Below are positions 21,845 through 31,775 of a stretch of DNA of 64,000 nucleotides, one piece after another. A model generated the notes under the pieces. It was not told where the DNA came from. It made no database searches and worked only from the letters and a program-made list of their open reading frames with translations. Within the stretch, counting starts at the first letter, position 1; every line of letters starts with the position of its first letter. This DNA is from Pontimicrobium sp. SW4. Its GTDB lineage: Bacteria > Bacteroidota > Bacteroidia > Flavobacteriales > Flavobacteriaceae. Position numbers and translations under genes: made by a program. The stretch spans positions 2,356,001 through 2,420,000 of the forward strand of contig NZ_CP157199.1 in NCBI RefSeq assembly GCF_039954625.1. Reading direction: 5' to 3'.

Positions 21845-21940
21845 TCTTAAATAATTAAATTTCAATCACGAGTGAAAATAAATTTTATCAAGATATTATT
21901 TGATGTTAATTTCCGTTAGTTTTATACTCAAAATTTTAGC

Positions 21941-23641
21941 TTGAATATCTTAAGACTTATTACTATTCTTTCCTTTTGTGGCATATTCTTTATTAATAGG
22001 GTACAGTCTCAAAACTTAAACTTAATAGTTTCTGGAAATTCTGATAACGAAACCAGAATTATTGATTCTATTGGATACAAGAAAGTATTTGTTAATTTTA
22101 AATTGCTACACGAAGAAATTGAAAACCTTAAAGATGGCTTGCAAAAAATTGGCTTTATTGAAAATCAAATTTTAGAAACAAATATAAAAGATGATTCTAC
22201 ATACCATAGCAATATAAGATTAGGCAAAAAATACAACACCATATATATACGCTACAATAAAAGTGATATCTATATAGATTATATTAAATCTTTATTAGAA
22301 AACTACAATGACTCTTATTTAAAAACTAGCATCACTAATGTTCCATACCTTCTTTCTAAGATAAATGCTTATTTAATTGAAAATGGATATCCATTTTCTT
22401 CTGTGAAATTAGACTATTTTAAAAAACATATTGACAATGAAAGCCTCGAAGCCGAATTAACAATAAAATCTAACGACGAAAGAACTATTGATAAAGTTGT
22501 GATTAAAGGCTATGAGAATTTTCCAAAATCTTATTTAAAACACTACCTAAAACTAAAACCTAAAAAAACTCTAAGTATAAATTCGTTAAAAGAAAAAGTT
22601 AAAATTTTAAATACATTACCATTTACAAACACAACTAGAGAACCTGAAATTTTATTTACTCAAGATTCTTCTACAGTATATTTATACTTAGAAAAACGCA
22701 AAAGCAATATTTTTGATGGCTTTTTAGGTTTTGGCACAAATGAAATATCTGGTAAACTTGAATTTGATGGTTATTTAGATTTAAAGCTCACAAATAACCT
22801 CAATTATGGTGAGTCCATTAATCTTATATACAAAAGCGACGAAAGCGAGCAGAAAACGTTTAATATAAATACTAAAGCACCATACATATTTAATTCACCA
22901 ATAGGAGTTGAACTTAACCTTGAGATTTTTAAAAAAGATTCAACCTTTACAACTGTTAGTCAATCTGGTAATTTATTCTACCAAATTAATAATCAACAAA
23001 TACTATATGCTGGTTTAGCTTCTATACAATCCAATAATTTATTAGAAAGTAACTCTTTATTAAATATTGAGGATTATAACTCAACCTTCTATAATTTACA
23101 ATATCAAATATTTAAACCACAATACAATAATTTACTTTTTCTTAACAACTATAATTTTGATATTAAGTTAGCCTTTGGAGATAGAAAAAATAATGGAAAT
23201 AAAGTCAATCAGACACTTTATGAAGTAAACACCTACAAAATTTTCAACTTAAATCAAAAAAACAGTGTTTATTTACGAATAAAATTGCAAGGGATTCAAT
23301 CAGAAGATTATTTCGCAAATGAGCTTCTTAGATTTGGAGGTATAAATAGCATAAGAGGCTTCGAAGAAAATAGCCTATTAGCGACATTATACAGTTTTAT
23401 TAACTTGGAATACAGATATAATCTAAGCTCTACAATATATTTACACACTATAACAGATGCTGCGTATCTCAATAATAGTATAGCAAACCTAAATGAAAAG
23501 CTATATGGATTTGGATTTGGAATTGGAATTCTAACCAAAGTAGGCTTATTAAAACTCAACTACGCAAACGGAAAAAATGAAAATCAAAAATTCAAGTTCT
23601 CAAACTCAAAAATTCATTTAAGTTTAAATGTCAAATTATAA
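21941..23641 (+). CDS. Omp85/BamA-family outer-membrane barrel protein
   Basis: A 566-residue protein with a signal peptide (about residues 1-23, ending VQSQ). About residues 175-255 look like a POTRA module (IDKVVIKGYENFPKSYLKHY) and the C-terminal half is rich in beta strands. The motif INSIRGFEENSL matches the conserved (V/I)RGF loop of Omp85 barrels. The only start after an in-frame TAG (21917-21919) is TTG at 21941. Omp85 proteins insert or secrete outer-membrane proteins; with few POTRA repeats this is not the main BamA and its substrate is unknown. It lies divergent from rpsL. Confidence 0.7.
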   Translation: MNILRLITILSFCGIFFINRVQSQNLNLIVSGNSDNETRIIDSIGYKKVFVNFKLLHEEIENLKDGLQKIGFIENQILETNIKDDSTYHSNIRLGKKYNTIYIRYNKSDIYIDYIKSLLENYNDSYLKTSITNVPYLLSKINAYLIENGYPFSSVKLDYFKKHIDNESLEAELTIKSNDERTIDKVVIKGYENFPKSYLKHYLKLKPKKTLSINSLKEKVKILNTLPFTNTTREPEILFTQDSSTVYLYLEKRKSNIFDGFLGFGTNEISGKLEFDGYLDLKLTNNLNYGESINLIYKSDESEQKTFNINTKAPYIFNSPIGVELNLEIFKKDSTFTTVSQSGNLFYQINNQQILYAGLASIQSNNLLESNSLLNIEDYNSTFYNLQYQIFKPQYNNLLFLNNYNFDIKLAFGDRKNNGNKVNQTLYEVNTYKIFNLNQKNSVYLRIKLQGIQSEDYFANELLRFGGINSIRGFEENSLLATLYSFINLEYRYNLSSTIYLHTITDAAYLNNSIANLNEKLYGFGFGIGILTKVGLLKLNYANGKNENQKFKFSNSKIHLSLNVKL

Positions 23642-23700
23642 AATAGTCATGATTTTCAATGATTAATTACAAATAAATTTGAAATTTTAATAAATAATAA

Positions 23701-23731
23701 TTGGTTAATTAACTTTTTATTGTGATTTTTG
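23701..23731 (+). promoter_or_regulatory. Candidate promoter of the first susC gene
   Basis: TTG (23701-23703) and GATTTTTG (23724-23731, 7 of 8 to TANNTTTG) are 20 bases apart, within the spacing reported for Flavobacterium promoters. The same arrangement with nearly the same flanking bases precedes the second susC gene. Confidence 0.55.
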
Positions 23732-23759
23732 GGCTTGACTAATTCAAATAAATTATAAA

Positions 23760-26700
23760 ATGAAAACAAAGTTTAGTGGAATTTTAACGCTATTGTTAGC
23801 GTTTATTGTGCAAGTATCCTTTGCGCAAGAAAAAACTATTTCGGGAACTGTTTCAGATGAATCTGGAATGCCTCTTCCTGGGGTAAACATTATTGTAAAA
23901 GGAACAACTAATGGAACGCAAACAGATTTTGATGGTAACTATACCATTAATGCAAGTGCTGGTGATGTTCTTACTTTCACCTATGTAGGTCTTAAAACTG
24001 TTGAGCAAACAGTAGGATCTTCTAACACTATAAATGTAACAATGCAAGAAGATGCTGCGTTGTTAGATGAAGTAGTTGTTACAGCTTTAGGGATTAAAAG
24101 AGAAAAGAAATCGCTTGGTTATGCGCAACAATCAGTTGGTGGTGAAGAACTAGTAAAAGCAAAAGAAACTGATATTGCTGATGCTTTGGCTGGTAAAGTA
24201 GCTGGTGTCCAAATAGTAGGTAATAACAGTTCTACATTTGGAAACTCAAGCATTCGTTTAAGAGGTCAAACTGATCTTTTATATGTAGTTGATGGAGTTA
24301 GAGTGTATGCTATAAGTGACATTAACCCAGAAAACGTTGCAGATATTTCAGTACTTAAATCTGGTGCTGCAACAGCGCTTTATGGTCCTGATGGAAGAAG
24401 TGGTGCTATTGTTATTACAACAAAAACAGCTGAATCTGGTGTAGCTCAATTTCAAATTGATCAAGCTTTCACTATTAACCAAGTAACTAATTTACCTGAA
24501 TATCAAAATGAATATGGTGGTGGATATAGCCAAACGTTTAACACGTTTACTTATAACCCTGCTACTGATCCTGCTGAATGGGCTGCTTTTGATGGACAAC
24601 CTTATCCAGATTTCTGGGCAGATGAAAGTTGGGGTCCTAGATTAGACGGTACTTTAGTACGTCACTGGGATAGTTGGGTTCCTGGAACTCCAGAGTTTGG
24701 TGAATTAAGACCTTGGTCTCCAAGTAAAAATGATATTAATACTTTTTATGAAGACGCTTATACAAACAATACAACATTATCTTTTTCTAAAGGAGGAGAA
24801 GATTACAATATTAGAACGTCATTAACTTATGTTGAAGCAAACGGTATTATTCCAAATTCAAGCAATAAATCAACTAGATTTGCGCTTAATGCAACATATA
24901 ATATCACAGAAAAATTTGAGTTTTTTGCTAACATAAATGTTGAAGATAGAGATATGCTTAATAACCCAGATCAAGGGTATGCTAACTTAGGATCTAACTT
25001 TAACCAATGGTGGCAAAGACAATTAGACTTTAAACGTTTAAAAAGATATGAGCGTAATGGTCAAGTAGTATCTTGGAATATTCGTGGCCCTAGAGATGCA
25101 CGTCCTTTATATTGGGATATGCCTTATTTCCACTCATATGAAAACGATAACAACTATAGAAAAAATACATATTTTGGAAAAGTTGGTGGTACATATACCT
25201 TCAACGACAATTTCAATATTACAGCAGAGATTAGAAAAACTTTTAACTCATACAATACTGATGATAGAGGAACAACTAAGAGTTTATTAGACCCTGCTTT
25301 CTTTAGTGAAAGTCATAGTAGAAATGAAAGAATAGATTATTTCGCCATGGCAACTTATAGTGATGTAGCCTTAAATGGAGATATCGACTATAACGTTAAT
25401 TTGGGTGTAGAAAAAATTCACAGAGATTTTAGAAGCTTAAATGCTAACACTGTTGGTGACTTAACAATTCCAGATTTTTATAATTTAGCTGGCTCTTTAG
25501 ATCCTGTAGCTGCAAGTGGTGGTAAAAGGCTTCAAAAGAATGATGGTATTTTTGCCAAAGGATCGGTAAGCTATAAAAAATTCTTATATTTAGATGGATC
25601 GTATAGACTTGACTGGTCTTCTACTGCTAATCCAGAGGATAACAGAGTTGAAACACTTGGAGCTTCGGCTAGTTTCTTAGCACACGAAGTATTACCTAAA
25701 AATGATGTTGTAACCTTTGCTAAATTAAGAGTAGGTTATTCTGAAGCACCTTATTTCCCTGGCCCATATCTAACTCAAAATGTTTATACAGTTGGCTCTC
25801 TGTATCAAGGAAATGGTAGACTTGGTATTAATAGTAGACAAGAGAACCCAGACCTTAAAGGTGGTGTTAGATCAGAGTTTGAAGTTGGTACTGAATTCCG
25901 TTTATTTAATGGAAAAATTGGTTTAGACTTATCTTACTGGGATAGGACAGATGATCAACTACCAATAAATATTCCTTTAGATGGTGCAACTGGTTATTCT
26001 AATACAAATATTAATAGTGGTAAGCAAACATCTTCTGGTTTTGAAGTTGCATTATTAGGTGATGTAGTTAGAAATGATAACTTTACTTGGGAACTTGGTG
26101 TAAACTTTGCAACACTTAATAGATATGTAGATGCTTTATATCCAGGAATTGACTCTAGAGATTTAAGTACTTATACATCTAACATGAGACTTCAAGAAAG
26201 AGTTGGTGAAGAATGGGGTACTTTAATTGGTAGAGGTTTTGCATACGGTGCTAATGGCGAAATTATGTATCGAGCTGCTAGTGGTGGTCGTTATTTCTAC
26301 AGTCGTCAAACAAACAAAAACTTAGGTAATGTATTGCCTGATTTTACTGGTGGTTTAACATCTAATATGACTTATAAAAACTGGGACTTAAGTTTAGGAT
26401 TTGACTTCCAAAAAGGCGGTAAATACTACTCTAGAACTGAAAGATATATGGATCATTCTGGTTTATCTGCTAAAACGGCAGGTCTTAACGATAAAGGTAA
26501 CCCAAAAAGAGACCCTGTAGCTTCAGGTGGTGGTGTACACATCGTTGGTGTATTAGAAACTGGTACAGATGCTAACGGACAACCAACATCAGATGGTACT
26601 GTTGTAGATGCTTATGTTGAAGCACAAGATTTATACAACCTAGGTAACTTAGGTAACATCTACGAAAACAACTTACACGATGCATCTTATATTAAATTAA

Positions 26701-26924
26701 GAAGTGTGAAGTTAAACTACAACTTCGAGAAAGATTTTGTAAGCAAGTTTAGTTTAACTGCTGCATCAATTGGCTTCTTTGCTAATAACGTTTGGTTAAT
26801 TGATTCTGAACTTAATTGGGTAGATCCTTCAGAGCTTGAAAGACGAGGTGGAATAAACTGGGCTGAAGCTGGTACACTTCCTCAAACAAGATCGATGGGA
26901 GTTAACTTAAGACTAACATTCTAA
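23760..26924 (+). CDS. SusC/RagA-family TonB-dependent outer-membrane transporter
   Basis: A 1054-residue transporter. In order: signal peptide 1-22 (ending FAQ), carboxypeptidase-regulatory-like domain about 25-105 (SGMPLPGVNIIVKGTTNGTQ), the TonB-box-type segment LLDEVVVTALGIKREKKSLGY, a plug with GKVAGVQIVG and LYGPDGRSGAIVITTKT (to about residue 225), then a long 22-strand-type barrel ending SMGVNLRLTF. SusC proteins import oligosaccharides or peptides with their SusD lid, using TonB energy. The paired lipoprotein gene follows after 13 bases. The substrate cannot be read from the sequence. Confidence 0.95.
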   Translation: MKTKFSGILTLLLAFIVQVSFAQEKTISGTVSDESGMPLPGVNIIVKGTTNGTQTDFDGNYTINASAGDVLTFTYVGLKTVEQTVGSSNTINVTMQEDAALLDEVVVTALGIKREKKSLGYAQQSVGGEELVKAKETDIADALAGKVAGVQIVGNNSSTFGNSSIRLRGQTDLLYVVDGVRVYAISDINPENVADISVLKSGAATALYGPDGRSGAIVITTKTAESGVAQFQIDQAFTINQVTNLPEYQNEYGGGYSQTFNTFTYNPATDPAEWAAFDGQPYPDFWADESWGPRLDGTLVRHWDSWVPGTPEFGELRPWSPSKNDINTFYEDAYTNNTTLSFSKGGEDYNIRTSLTYVEANGIIPNSSNKSTRFALNATYNITEKFEFFANINVEDRDMLNNPDQGYANLGSNFNQWWQRQLDFKRLKRYERNGQVVSWNIRGPRDARPLYWDMPYFHSYENDNNYRKNTYFGKVGGTYTFNDNFNITAEIRKTFNSYNTDDRGTTKSLLDPAFFSESHSRNERIDYFAMATYSDVALNGDIDYNVNLGVEKIHRDFRSLNANTVGDLTIPDFYNLAGSLDPVAASGGKRLQKNDGIFAKGSVSYKKFLYLDGSYRLDWSSTANPEDNRVETLGASASFLAHEVLPKNDVVTFAKLRVGYSEAPYFPGPYLTQNVYTVGSLYQGNGRLGINSRQENPDLKGGVRSEFEVGTEFRLFNGKIGLDLSYWDRTDDQLPINIPLDGATGYSNTNINSGKQTSSGFEVALLGDVVRNDNFTWELGVNFATLNRYVDALYPGIDSRDLSTYTSNMRLQERVGEEWGTLIGRGFAYGANGEIMYRAASGGRYFYSRQTNKNLGNVLPDFTGGLTSNMTYKNWDLSLGFDFQKGGKYYSRTERYMDHSGLSAKTAGLNDKGNPKRDPVASGGGVHIVGVLETGTDANGQPTSDGTVVDAYVEAQDLYNLGNLGNIYENNLHDASYIKLRSVKLNYNFEKDFVSKFSLTAASIGFFANNVWLIDSELNWVDPSELERRGGINWAEAGTLPQTRSMGVNLRLTF

Positions 26925-26937
26925 AAAACTAAGAAAA

Positions 26938-28386
26938 ATGAAGAATACAATAAAAAACATAGCATTATTAATATGCGTTACTATGTTCTTTAGTTCATGT
27001 GAAACTATTGATTATGGTACTACAAATGACAACCCTAGTGGGCCTACAGCCCCTGTGACTTCACAGTTGCTTACGTCTGCTCAGGCTTCTATACCAGCAA
27101 TTGCTGTAGATGAAAAAGCTATTCTATATATGCAACACATTACTCAAGGACAATATCCTGGGTCATCTCGTTACGAAACGTTAACTGCAAGTTATAATGG
27201 TTGGTATACTGGACCTATGCAGAATCTAAATGAAATTATTAAACTTAACGAAGATCCTGCAACTGCGGCGGCGGCTCTAGCATATGGAGCTACAGAAAAT
27301 CAATTAGCAGTTTCTAAAATATTAAGAGCATATTACTTGCAGTATATGACTGATAGATGGGGTTATTTGCCTTGGTCGGAAGCATTCCAAGGAGTTCAAA
27401 GCCCTCAACCAGCTTTTGATTCTCAAGAATCTATTTACAACTTTATGTTTGCTGAAGTAGATGCTGCATTAGCAATGATTTCTAGTGGAGCTGGACCTCA
27501 AGGCGATGTATTATTTGATGGAGATATGGACAGATGGGCTGCTTTTGGAAATAACTTAAAAGCACAAATGGCTATGAGAATTTCTGATGTAAATCCAACT
27601 TTAGCACAAACTAAGTTTGAGCAAGCTGTTGCCTCTGGAATGTTAATTACAGATAACGCTGATAACATTGAATTCAATTATGGGTCTGATGAAACAAGTG
27701 ATAGTCCATGGGAAGATAACTTCCAAACTCGTGAAGATTATATCTTGTCTGTAACAATGATTGAAGAGCAAAGAGCTAACTTAGATCCGAGAATGTTTGA
27801 ATATGCAGAAGAAGCTAGAGATAGTGTACATCCTTCACCTAACTTCCCAGGAGGGATAGATGCAGGTTATGTTGGAGCACCAAATGGAGCAGTAAATGGT
27901 AATGTACCTGATTACTCTTTCATTACAAGTGATATCATTTATGAGAAACAATTCCCATCTCCTTTATTTACTGCTGCTGAAACGCATTTCAAAATGGCTG
28001 AAGCTGCAATGAAAGGATGGAATGTTGGTGGTGGTACTGCTGCTGCACACTATGACTTAGGAGTTCTTGCTTCTATGGATTACTGGGGAGTAGATACAGC
28101 TGACGCTGCGGCTTATCTTGCTGCACACCCTTATGTTGGAATTGCAGAAATTGCTTATGAAAAGTGGGTAGCATTATATTTACAAGGACCTGAAGCTTGG
28201 GCTGAGTGGAGACGTTTAGATCTTCCTTTACTTACACCTTCGCCTTTTGCAAGTACACAACAGATCCCAACTAGAGATGCTTATGATGCAGCTATAGAAA
28301 GCAACAACAAAGCAAATTATGACGCTATGGTTGCTGCGCAAGGTGCAGATAACATTTACACTAAACTATGGTGGGATGTAAACTAG
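26938..28386 (+). CDS. SusD/RagB-family outer-membrane lipoprotein
   Basis: A 482-residue lipoprotein with a lipobox ending FFSSC (Cys21). The body is the tetratricopeptide-like helical fold of SusD-like group 2 proteins; the C terminus (QQIPTRDAYDAAIESNNKAN and KLWWDVN) is typical of that group. It forms the lid of the upstream SusC transporter and binds substrate at the cell surface. Followed by a clear terminator, so the pair forms a two-gene operon. Confidence 0.93.
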   Translation: MKNTIKNIALLICVTMFFSSCETIDYGTTNDNPSGPTAPVTSQLLTSAQASIPAIAVDEKAILYMQHITQGQYPGSSRYETLTASYNGWYTGPMQNLNEIIKLNEDPATAAAALAYGATENQLAVSKILRAYYLQYMTDRWGYLPWSEAFQGVQSPQPAFDSQESIYNFMFAEVDAALAMISSGAGPQGDVLFDGDMDRWAAFGNNLKAQMAMRISDVNPTLAQTKFEQAVASGMLITDNADNIEFNYGSDETSDSPWEDNFQTREDYILSVTMIEEQRANLDPRMFEYAEEARDSVHPSPNFPGGIDAGYVGAPNGAVNGNVPDYSFITSDIIYEKQFPSPLFTAAETHFKMAEAAMKGWNVGGGTAAAHYDLGVLASMDYWGVDTADAAAYLAAHPYVGIAEIAYEKWVALYLQGPEAWAEWRRLDLPLLTPSPFASTQQIPTRDAYDAAIESNNKANYDAMVAAQGADNIYTKLWWDVN

Positions 28387-28412
28387 TTTATTAAAAAACT
28401 TTGTTTTATATA

Positions 28413-28451
28413 AAAAAGGCTCAACAAATTATGTTGAGCCTTTTCTTTTTT
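28413..28451 (+). terminator. Terminator behind the first susCD pair
   Basis: Stem GGCTCAACA / TGTTGAGCC with a five-base loop, extended by A-T pairs, followed by TTTTCTTTTTTT. Confidence 0.9.
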
Positions 28452-28558
28452 TACAAATAAATACAATTGTTAAACACATGTGTTGTAAAATATTTCAACT
28501 AAAAAGATATAATTTACAGGCTAGAAAGTTAAAAAAGTTAAAATAACCCTAATAATAA

Positions 28559-28589
28559 TTGCTTTTTTAACTTTTTATTATGATTTTTG
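28559..28589 (+). promoter_or_regulatory. Candidate promoter of the second susC gene
   Basis: TTG (28559-28561) and GATTTTTG (28582-28589) have the same 20-base spacing as the first susC gene. About 50 bases up to the ATG are almost identical in the two leaders. Confidence 0.55.
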
Positions 28590-28617
28590 GCTTAGACTAA
28601 TTCAAATAAAATATAAA

Positions 28618-31600
28618 ATGAAAACAAAGTTTAGTGGAATTTTAACGCTATTACTGGCGTTTGTTGTGCAATTTACCTTTGCACAAGGAAAAACAATTTC
28701 GGGAACAATTTCAGATCAATCTGGAATGCCTTTACCTGGAGTTAACATTATTGTAAAAAACACGACTAACGGTACTCAAACTGATTTTGATGGTAATTAT
28801 ACTATTACTGCCAATGTTGGTGATGTATTAGTTTTTACCTATGTAGGATTAAAAACTGTTGAGCAAACTGTTGGAGCTGCAAATACGATTAATGTTACAA
28901 TGGAAGAAGATGCTGCCGTATTAGACGAAGTAGTAGTAACTGGTGTGGCAGGAGCTACATCTAGAAAAAAACTATCGGTTACTGTAGCAAAAGTTAGTAC
29001 TGAGCAAATTGAAAAAGTACCAGCTGGTTCTGCAGCTAGTGCGCTTCAAGGTAAAGTTGCTGGTGTCTCTGTAACAAACTTAGGTCGTCCTGGACAAGGA
29101 GCAACTCTTCTTCTAAGAGGTGCAGCCAATTTTTATGGTTCGCAAGCACCATTAGTATTATTAGATGGTGTATTTGTTGAAGGTGGTCTTGGAGATATAA
29201 ATGTTGATGATATTGCATCTTTTGAAATTGTAAAAGGAGCATCTGCTTCATCTTTATACGGGTCAAGAGCTGGAAATGGAGTTATATCTATTACTTCTAA
29301 AAGAGGTAAACTTGGTAAATCTGAGATTACACTTAGATCAGAAGTTGGATTCTCTAAAATCAATAACTACATTGAAACTAACCAATCTCATGGTTACGAG
29401 CTAGCCTCAGATTGGGAACAATTTAAAGGGCAATACACAAAATATGAAGGTGTAACCTATCCAGCTGGTTACCAAGGTGTATGGGCTGCTTCAGGTGTAA
29501 ACGCAGTTACTGGTGGTAGAATTGAATCTGCCGATGGTTATTCTGACAACCCTTATGGTGTATACAACAATTTTCAAGATGCATTCTTTAAAAATGGTAT
29601 TAACACAACTAATTATGCTTCTATTTCTAGTGGTAATGATAAGTCTCGTGTATTCTTTTCTTCTGAAAACACAGAAGCTGAAGGTGTTTTAGAAGAAACT
29701 GATGGATATACTAGAAATGGTTTACGTTTAAATGCAGATTATTATTTTAATGACTGGATTAAATTTACAACGAGTAACGCATTCATAAAATTAAATGATA
29801 ACTCTCCAGGTGGTGGAAATGACATTTATAGAACTATTGCAAGACTAGCACCAGATGCACAGCTATTTGTTGAGAACCCAGATGGGCAACCTTATTGGTA
29901 TAAGCCAGATCCATGGGAATCTGAAATTAGTAACCCATTATATAATTTATATGTAAGAGACGCAAAAGCTAAGCAACAACGTTTCTTAGGGTCTTATAAT
30001 TTAAACTTAAGATTAACTGATGCCGTTACTGCTGAATTGGAATATGCATTTGAAAGCAATAACTATCGTTTTACAAGGCATAATAAATATGAAACATATA
30101 CAACAACTGGTGACCCTATAGGATTTGGTTACAGTGAAGGTTCTTTGAATAAAAACAGTTCTTTTGAGTTATCTCAAAAAGCGCAAGCAACAATAAACTA
30201 TGCTAAAACTTTTGGTGACCTTGAAGTAAAAGGTAAATTAAGTTATTTATTAGAAGATAGAGCTTATGAACAAGTGTCTGCTTCTGGTCAAAATTATTTA
30301 TTTAGAGGTTTACCTACTTTAGATAACTTTGCTAATGCAGATATATCTGCTTCTTCAGACCAAAATGCTGAAAGAGCACAAAACATGTTTGTAATTGGTG
30401 GTTTAGTATATAAAGATCGCTATATTATTGATGCCTTATTTAGACGTGATGGTTCTTCTTTATTTGGAGCTAATGAAAGATGGAACAACTATTATAGAGT
30501 TTCTGGAGCCTATAGAGTTACTCAAGATATAGAAATTCCAGGTGTTCAAGAATTAAAGTTAAACTTTGCGAGAGGTACTTCAGGACAACGTCCAGGATTC
30601 TCATGGCAATATGAGCAAACGGCTCTTGGTGGAGGTTCTTTATCAACAAATAGAATCAAAGGTAATCCAGATTTAAAACCGTCATTAACAACAGAGAATG
30701 AATTTGGTTTAAACGCCTCTTTCTTAGATAGATTTACTTTAGAAGCTGCATACTCTAATCAAGTGTCAACAGATCAGTTTATGCTTGTTAGTTTATTTGC
30801 TCCTGCAAATGCTGGAAAAAATAGACAATGGCAAAATGTTGGTGATTTGGAATCAAATACTATTGAGGTGTCTTTAAACTCTCAAATTATTGATACTCCA
30901 AATGTGAAATGGGACTTAGGTGTAAACTTTACAACGGTTGATTCTAAAATTACTAAGTTAAACGCTCCTGAACAACAAGTAGGGCCTAGCGGTTTATTCT
31001 TATTAAGAGAGGGTATTGAATATGGTTCTATGTATGGTAGACGTTTTGTTACAGACTTAGCAACTATGGCTAATCAACTACCTTCAGGTATGTCTATTGG
31101 AGATTATAGTGTAAACAGTGATGGTGTCGTTGTTGAAACATCTCAAATTGGTACTACTGGTGAAGCTGCAATTATTGAAGTAGATGCTAACGGGACTCCT
31201 GTTTTTGAAAAAATTGGTAATCAAAATGCAGACTTTAACGTAGGTATTGTATCAAATTTCAGCTATAAAAAGTTAGATTTCTATATGCTTTGGGATTGGA
31301 AACAAGGCGGTGATATTTATAACGTAAACGGACAATGGACTACTATTAGTGAGAGAAACGCAATTGTTGATCAAGCTGGTAAGCCAGATTCTGAAAAGAA
31401 AACCAGAGTATATTACGGTTCTCTATACGATGTTAACCAAAATAACGCCTTTTGGGTTGAAGATGGTAGCTTTGTAAAGTTAAAAGAGGCTTCTGTTTCT
31501 TATACATTTGACTCTAAACAAATTCCTTTCTTAAGTTCACTTAAAGTGAGTTTAATTGGTAGAAACCTTTTAACGTTTTCTGACTATAAAGGTTGGGATC

Positions 31601-31707
31601 CTGAAATTGCTAATTATGATGGTGGTACACAACAGTACTACAGTGTTGATTATGGTGTTTACCCTAACCAATCATCATACTCAATGTCAGTTCAAATTAA
31701 ATTCTAA
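28618..31707 (+). CDS. SusC/RagA-family TonB-dependent outer-membrane transporter
   Basis: A 1029-residue transporter with the same domain order: signal peptide 1-22, carboxypeptidase-regulatory-like domain (SGMPLPGVNIIVKNTTNGTQ), EVVVTGVAGATSRKKLS, plug with LQGKVAGVSVTNLGRPG and LYGSRAGNGVISITSKRGK, then barrel ending SYSMSVQIKF. Its first 110 residues are nearly identical to those of the upstream SusC, whereas plug and barrel differ strongly, so it is expected to take another substrate. A strong hairpin lies between it and its susD partner. Confidence 0.95.
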   Translation: MKTKFSGILTLLLAFVVQFTFAQGKTISGTISDQSGMPLPGVNIIVKNTTNGTQTDFDGNYTITANVGDVLVFTYVGLKTVEQTVGAANTINVTMEEDAAVLDEVVVTGVAGATSRKKLSVTVAKVSTEQIEKVPAGSAASALQGKVAGVSVTNLGRPGQGATLLLRGAANFYGSQAPLVLLDGVFVEGGLGDINVDDIASFEIVKGASASSLYGSRAGNGVISITSKRGKLGKSEITLRSEVGFSKINNYIETNQSHGYELASDWEQFKGQYTKYEGVTYPAGYQGVWAASGVNAVTGGRIESADGYSDNPYGVYNNFQDAFFKNGINTTNYASISSGNDKSRVFFSSENTEAEGVLEETDGYTRNGLRLNADYYFNDWIKFTTSNAFIKLNDNSPGGGNDIYRTIARLAPDAQLFVENPDGQPYWYKPDPWESEISNPLYNLYVRDAKAKQQRFLGSYNLNLRLTDAVTAELEYAFESNNYRFTRHNKYETYTTTGDPIGFGYSEGSLNKNSSFELSQKAQATINYAKTFGDLEVKGKLSYLLEDRAYEQVSASGQNYLFRGLPTLDNFANADISASSDQNAERAQNMFVIGGLVYKDRYIIDALFRRDGSSLFGANERWNNYYRVSGAYRVTQDIEIPGVQELKLNFARGTSGQRPGFSWQYEQTALGGGSLSTNRIKGNPDLKPSLTTENEFGLNASFLDRFTLEAAYSNQVSTDQFMLVSLFAPANAGKNRQWQNVGDLESNTIEVSLNSQIIDTPNVKWDLGVNFTTVDSKITKLNAPEQQVGPSGLFLLREGIEYGSMYGRRFVTDLATMANQLPSGMSIGDYSVNSDGVVVETSQIGTTGEAAIIEVDANGTPVFEKIGNQNADFNVGIVSNFSYKKLDFYMLWDWKQGGDIYNVNGQWTTISERNAIVDQAGKPDSEKKTRVYYGSLYDVNQNNAFWVEDGSFVKLKEASVSYTFDSKQIPFLSSLKVSLIGRNLLTFSDYKGWDPEIANYDGGTQQYYSVDYGVYPNQSSYSMSVQIKF

Positions 31708-31717
31708 AAAAAATTGC

Positions 31718-31755
31718 AATAAGACGCAACCTTTTTAAAAAGGTTGCATCTTATT
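31718..31755 (+). other. 19-bp intercistronic hairpin between susC and susD
   Basis: The two 19-base arms (31718-31736 and 31737-31755) are complementary except for one C-A mismatch, with GCAACCTTTTT / AAAAAGGTTGC at the core. No T-run follows, so it is better read as an mRNA-stabilising, processing or attenuating element than as a full terminator. The first susCD pair has nothing comparable. Confidence 0.8.
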
Positions 31756-31775
31756 ATAAAAACAAACATACTATT

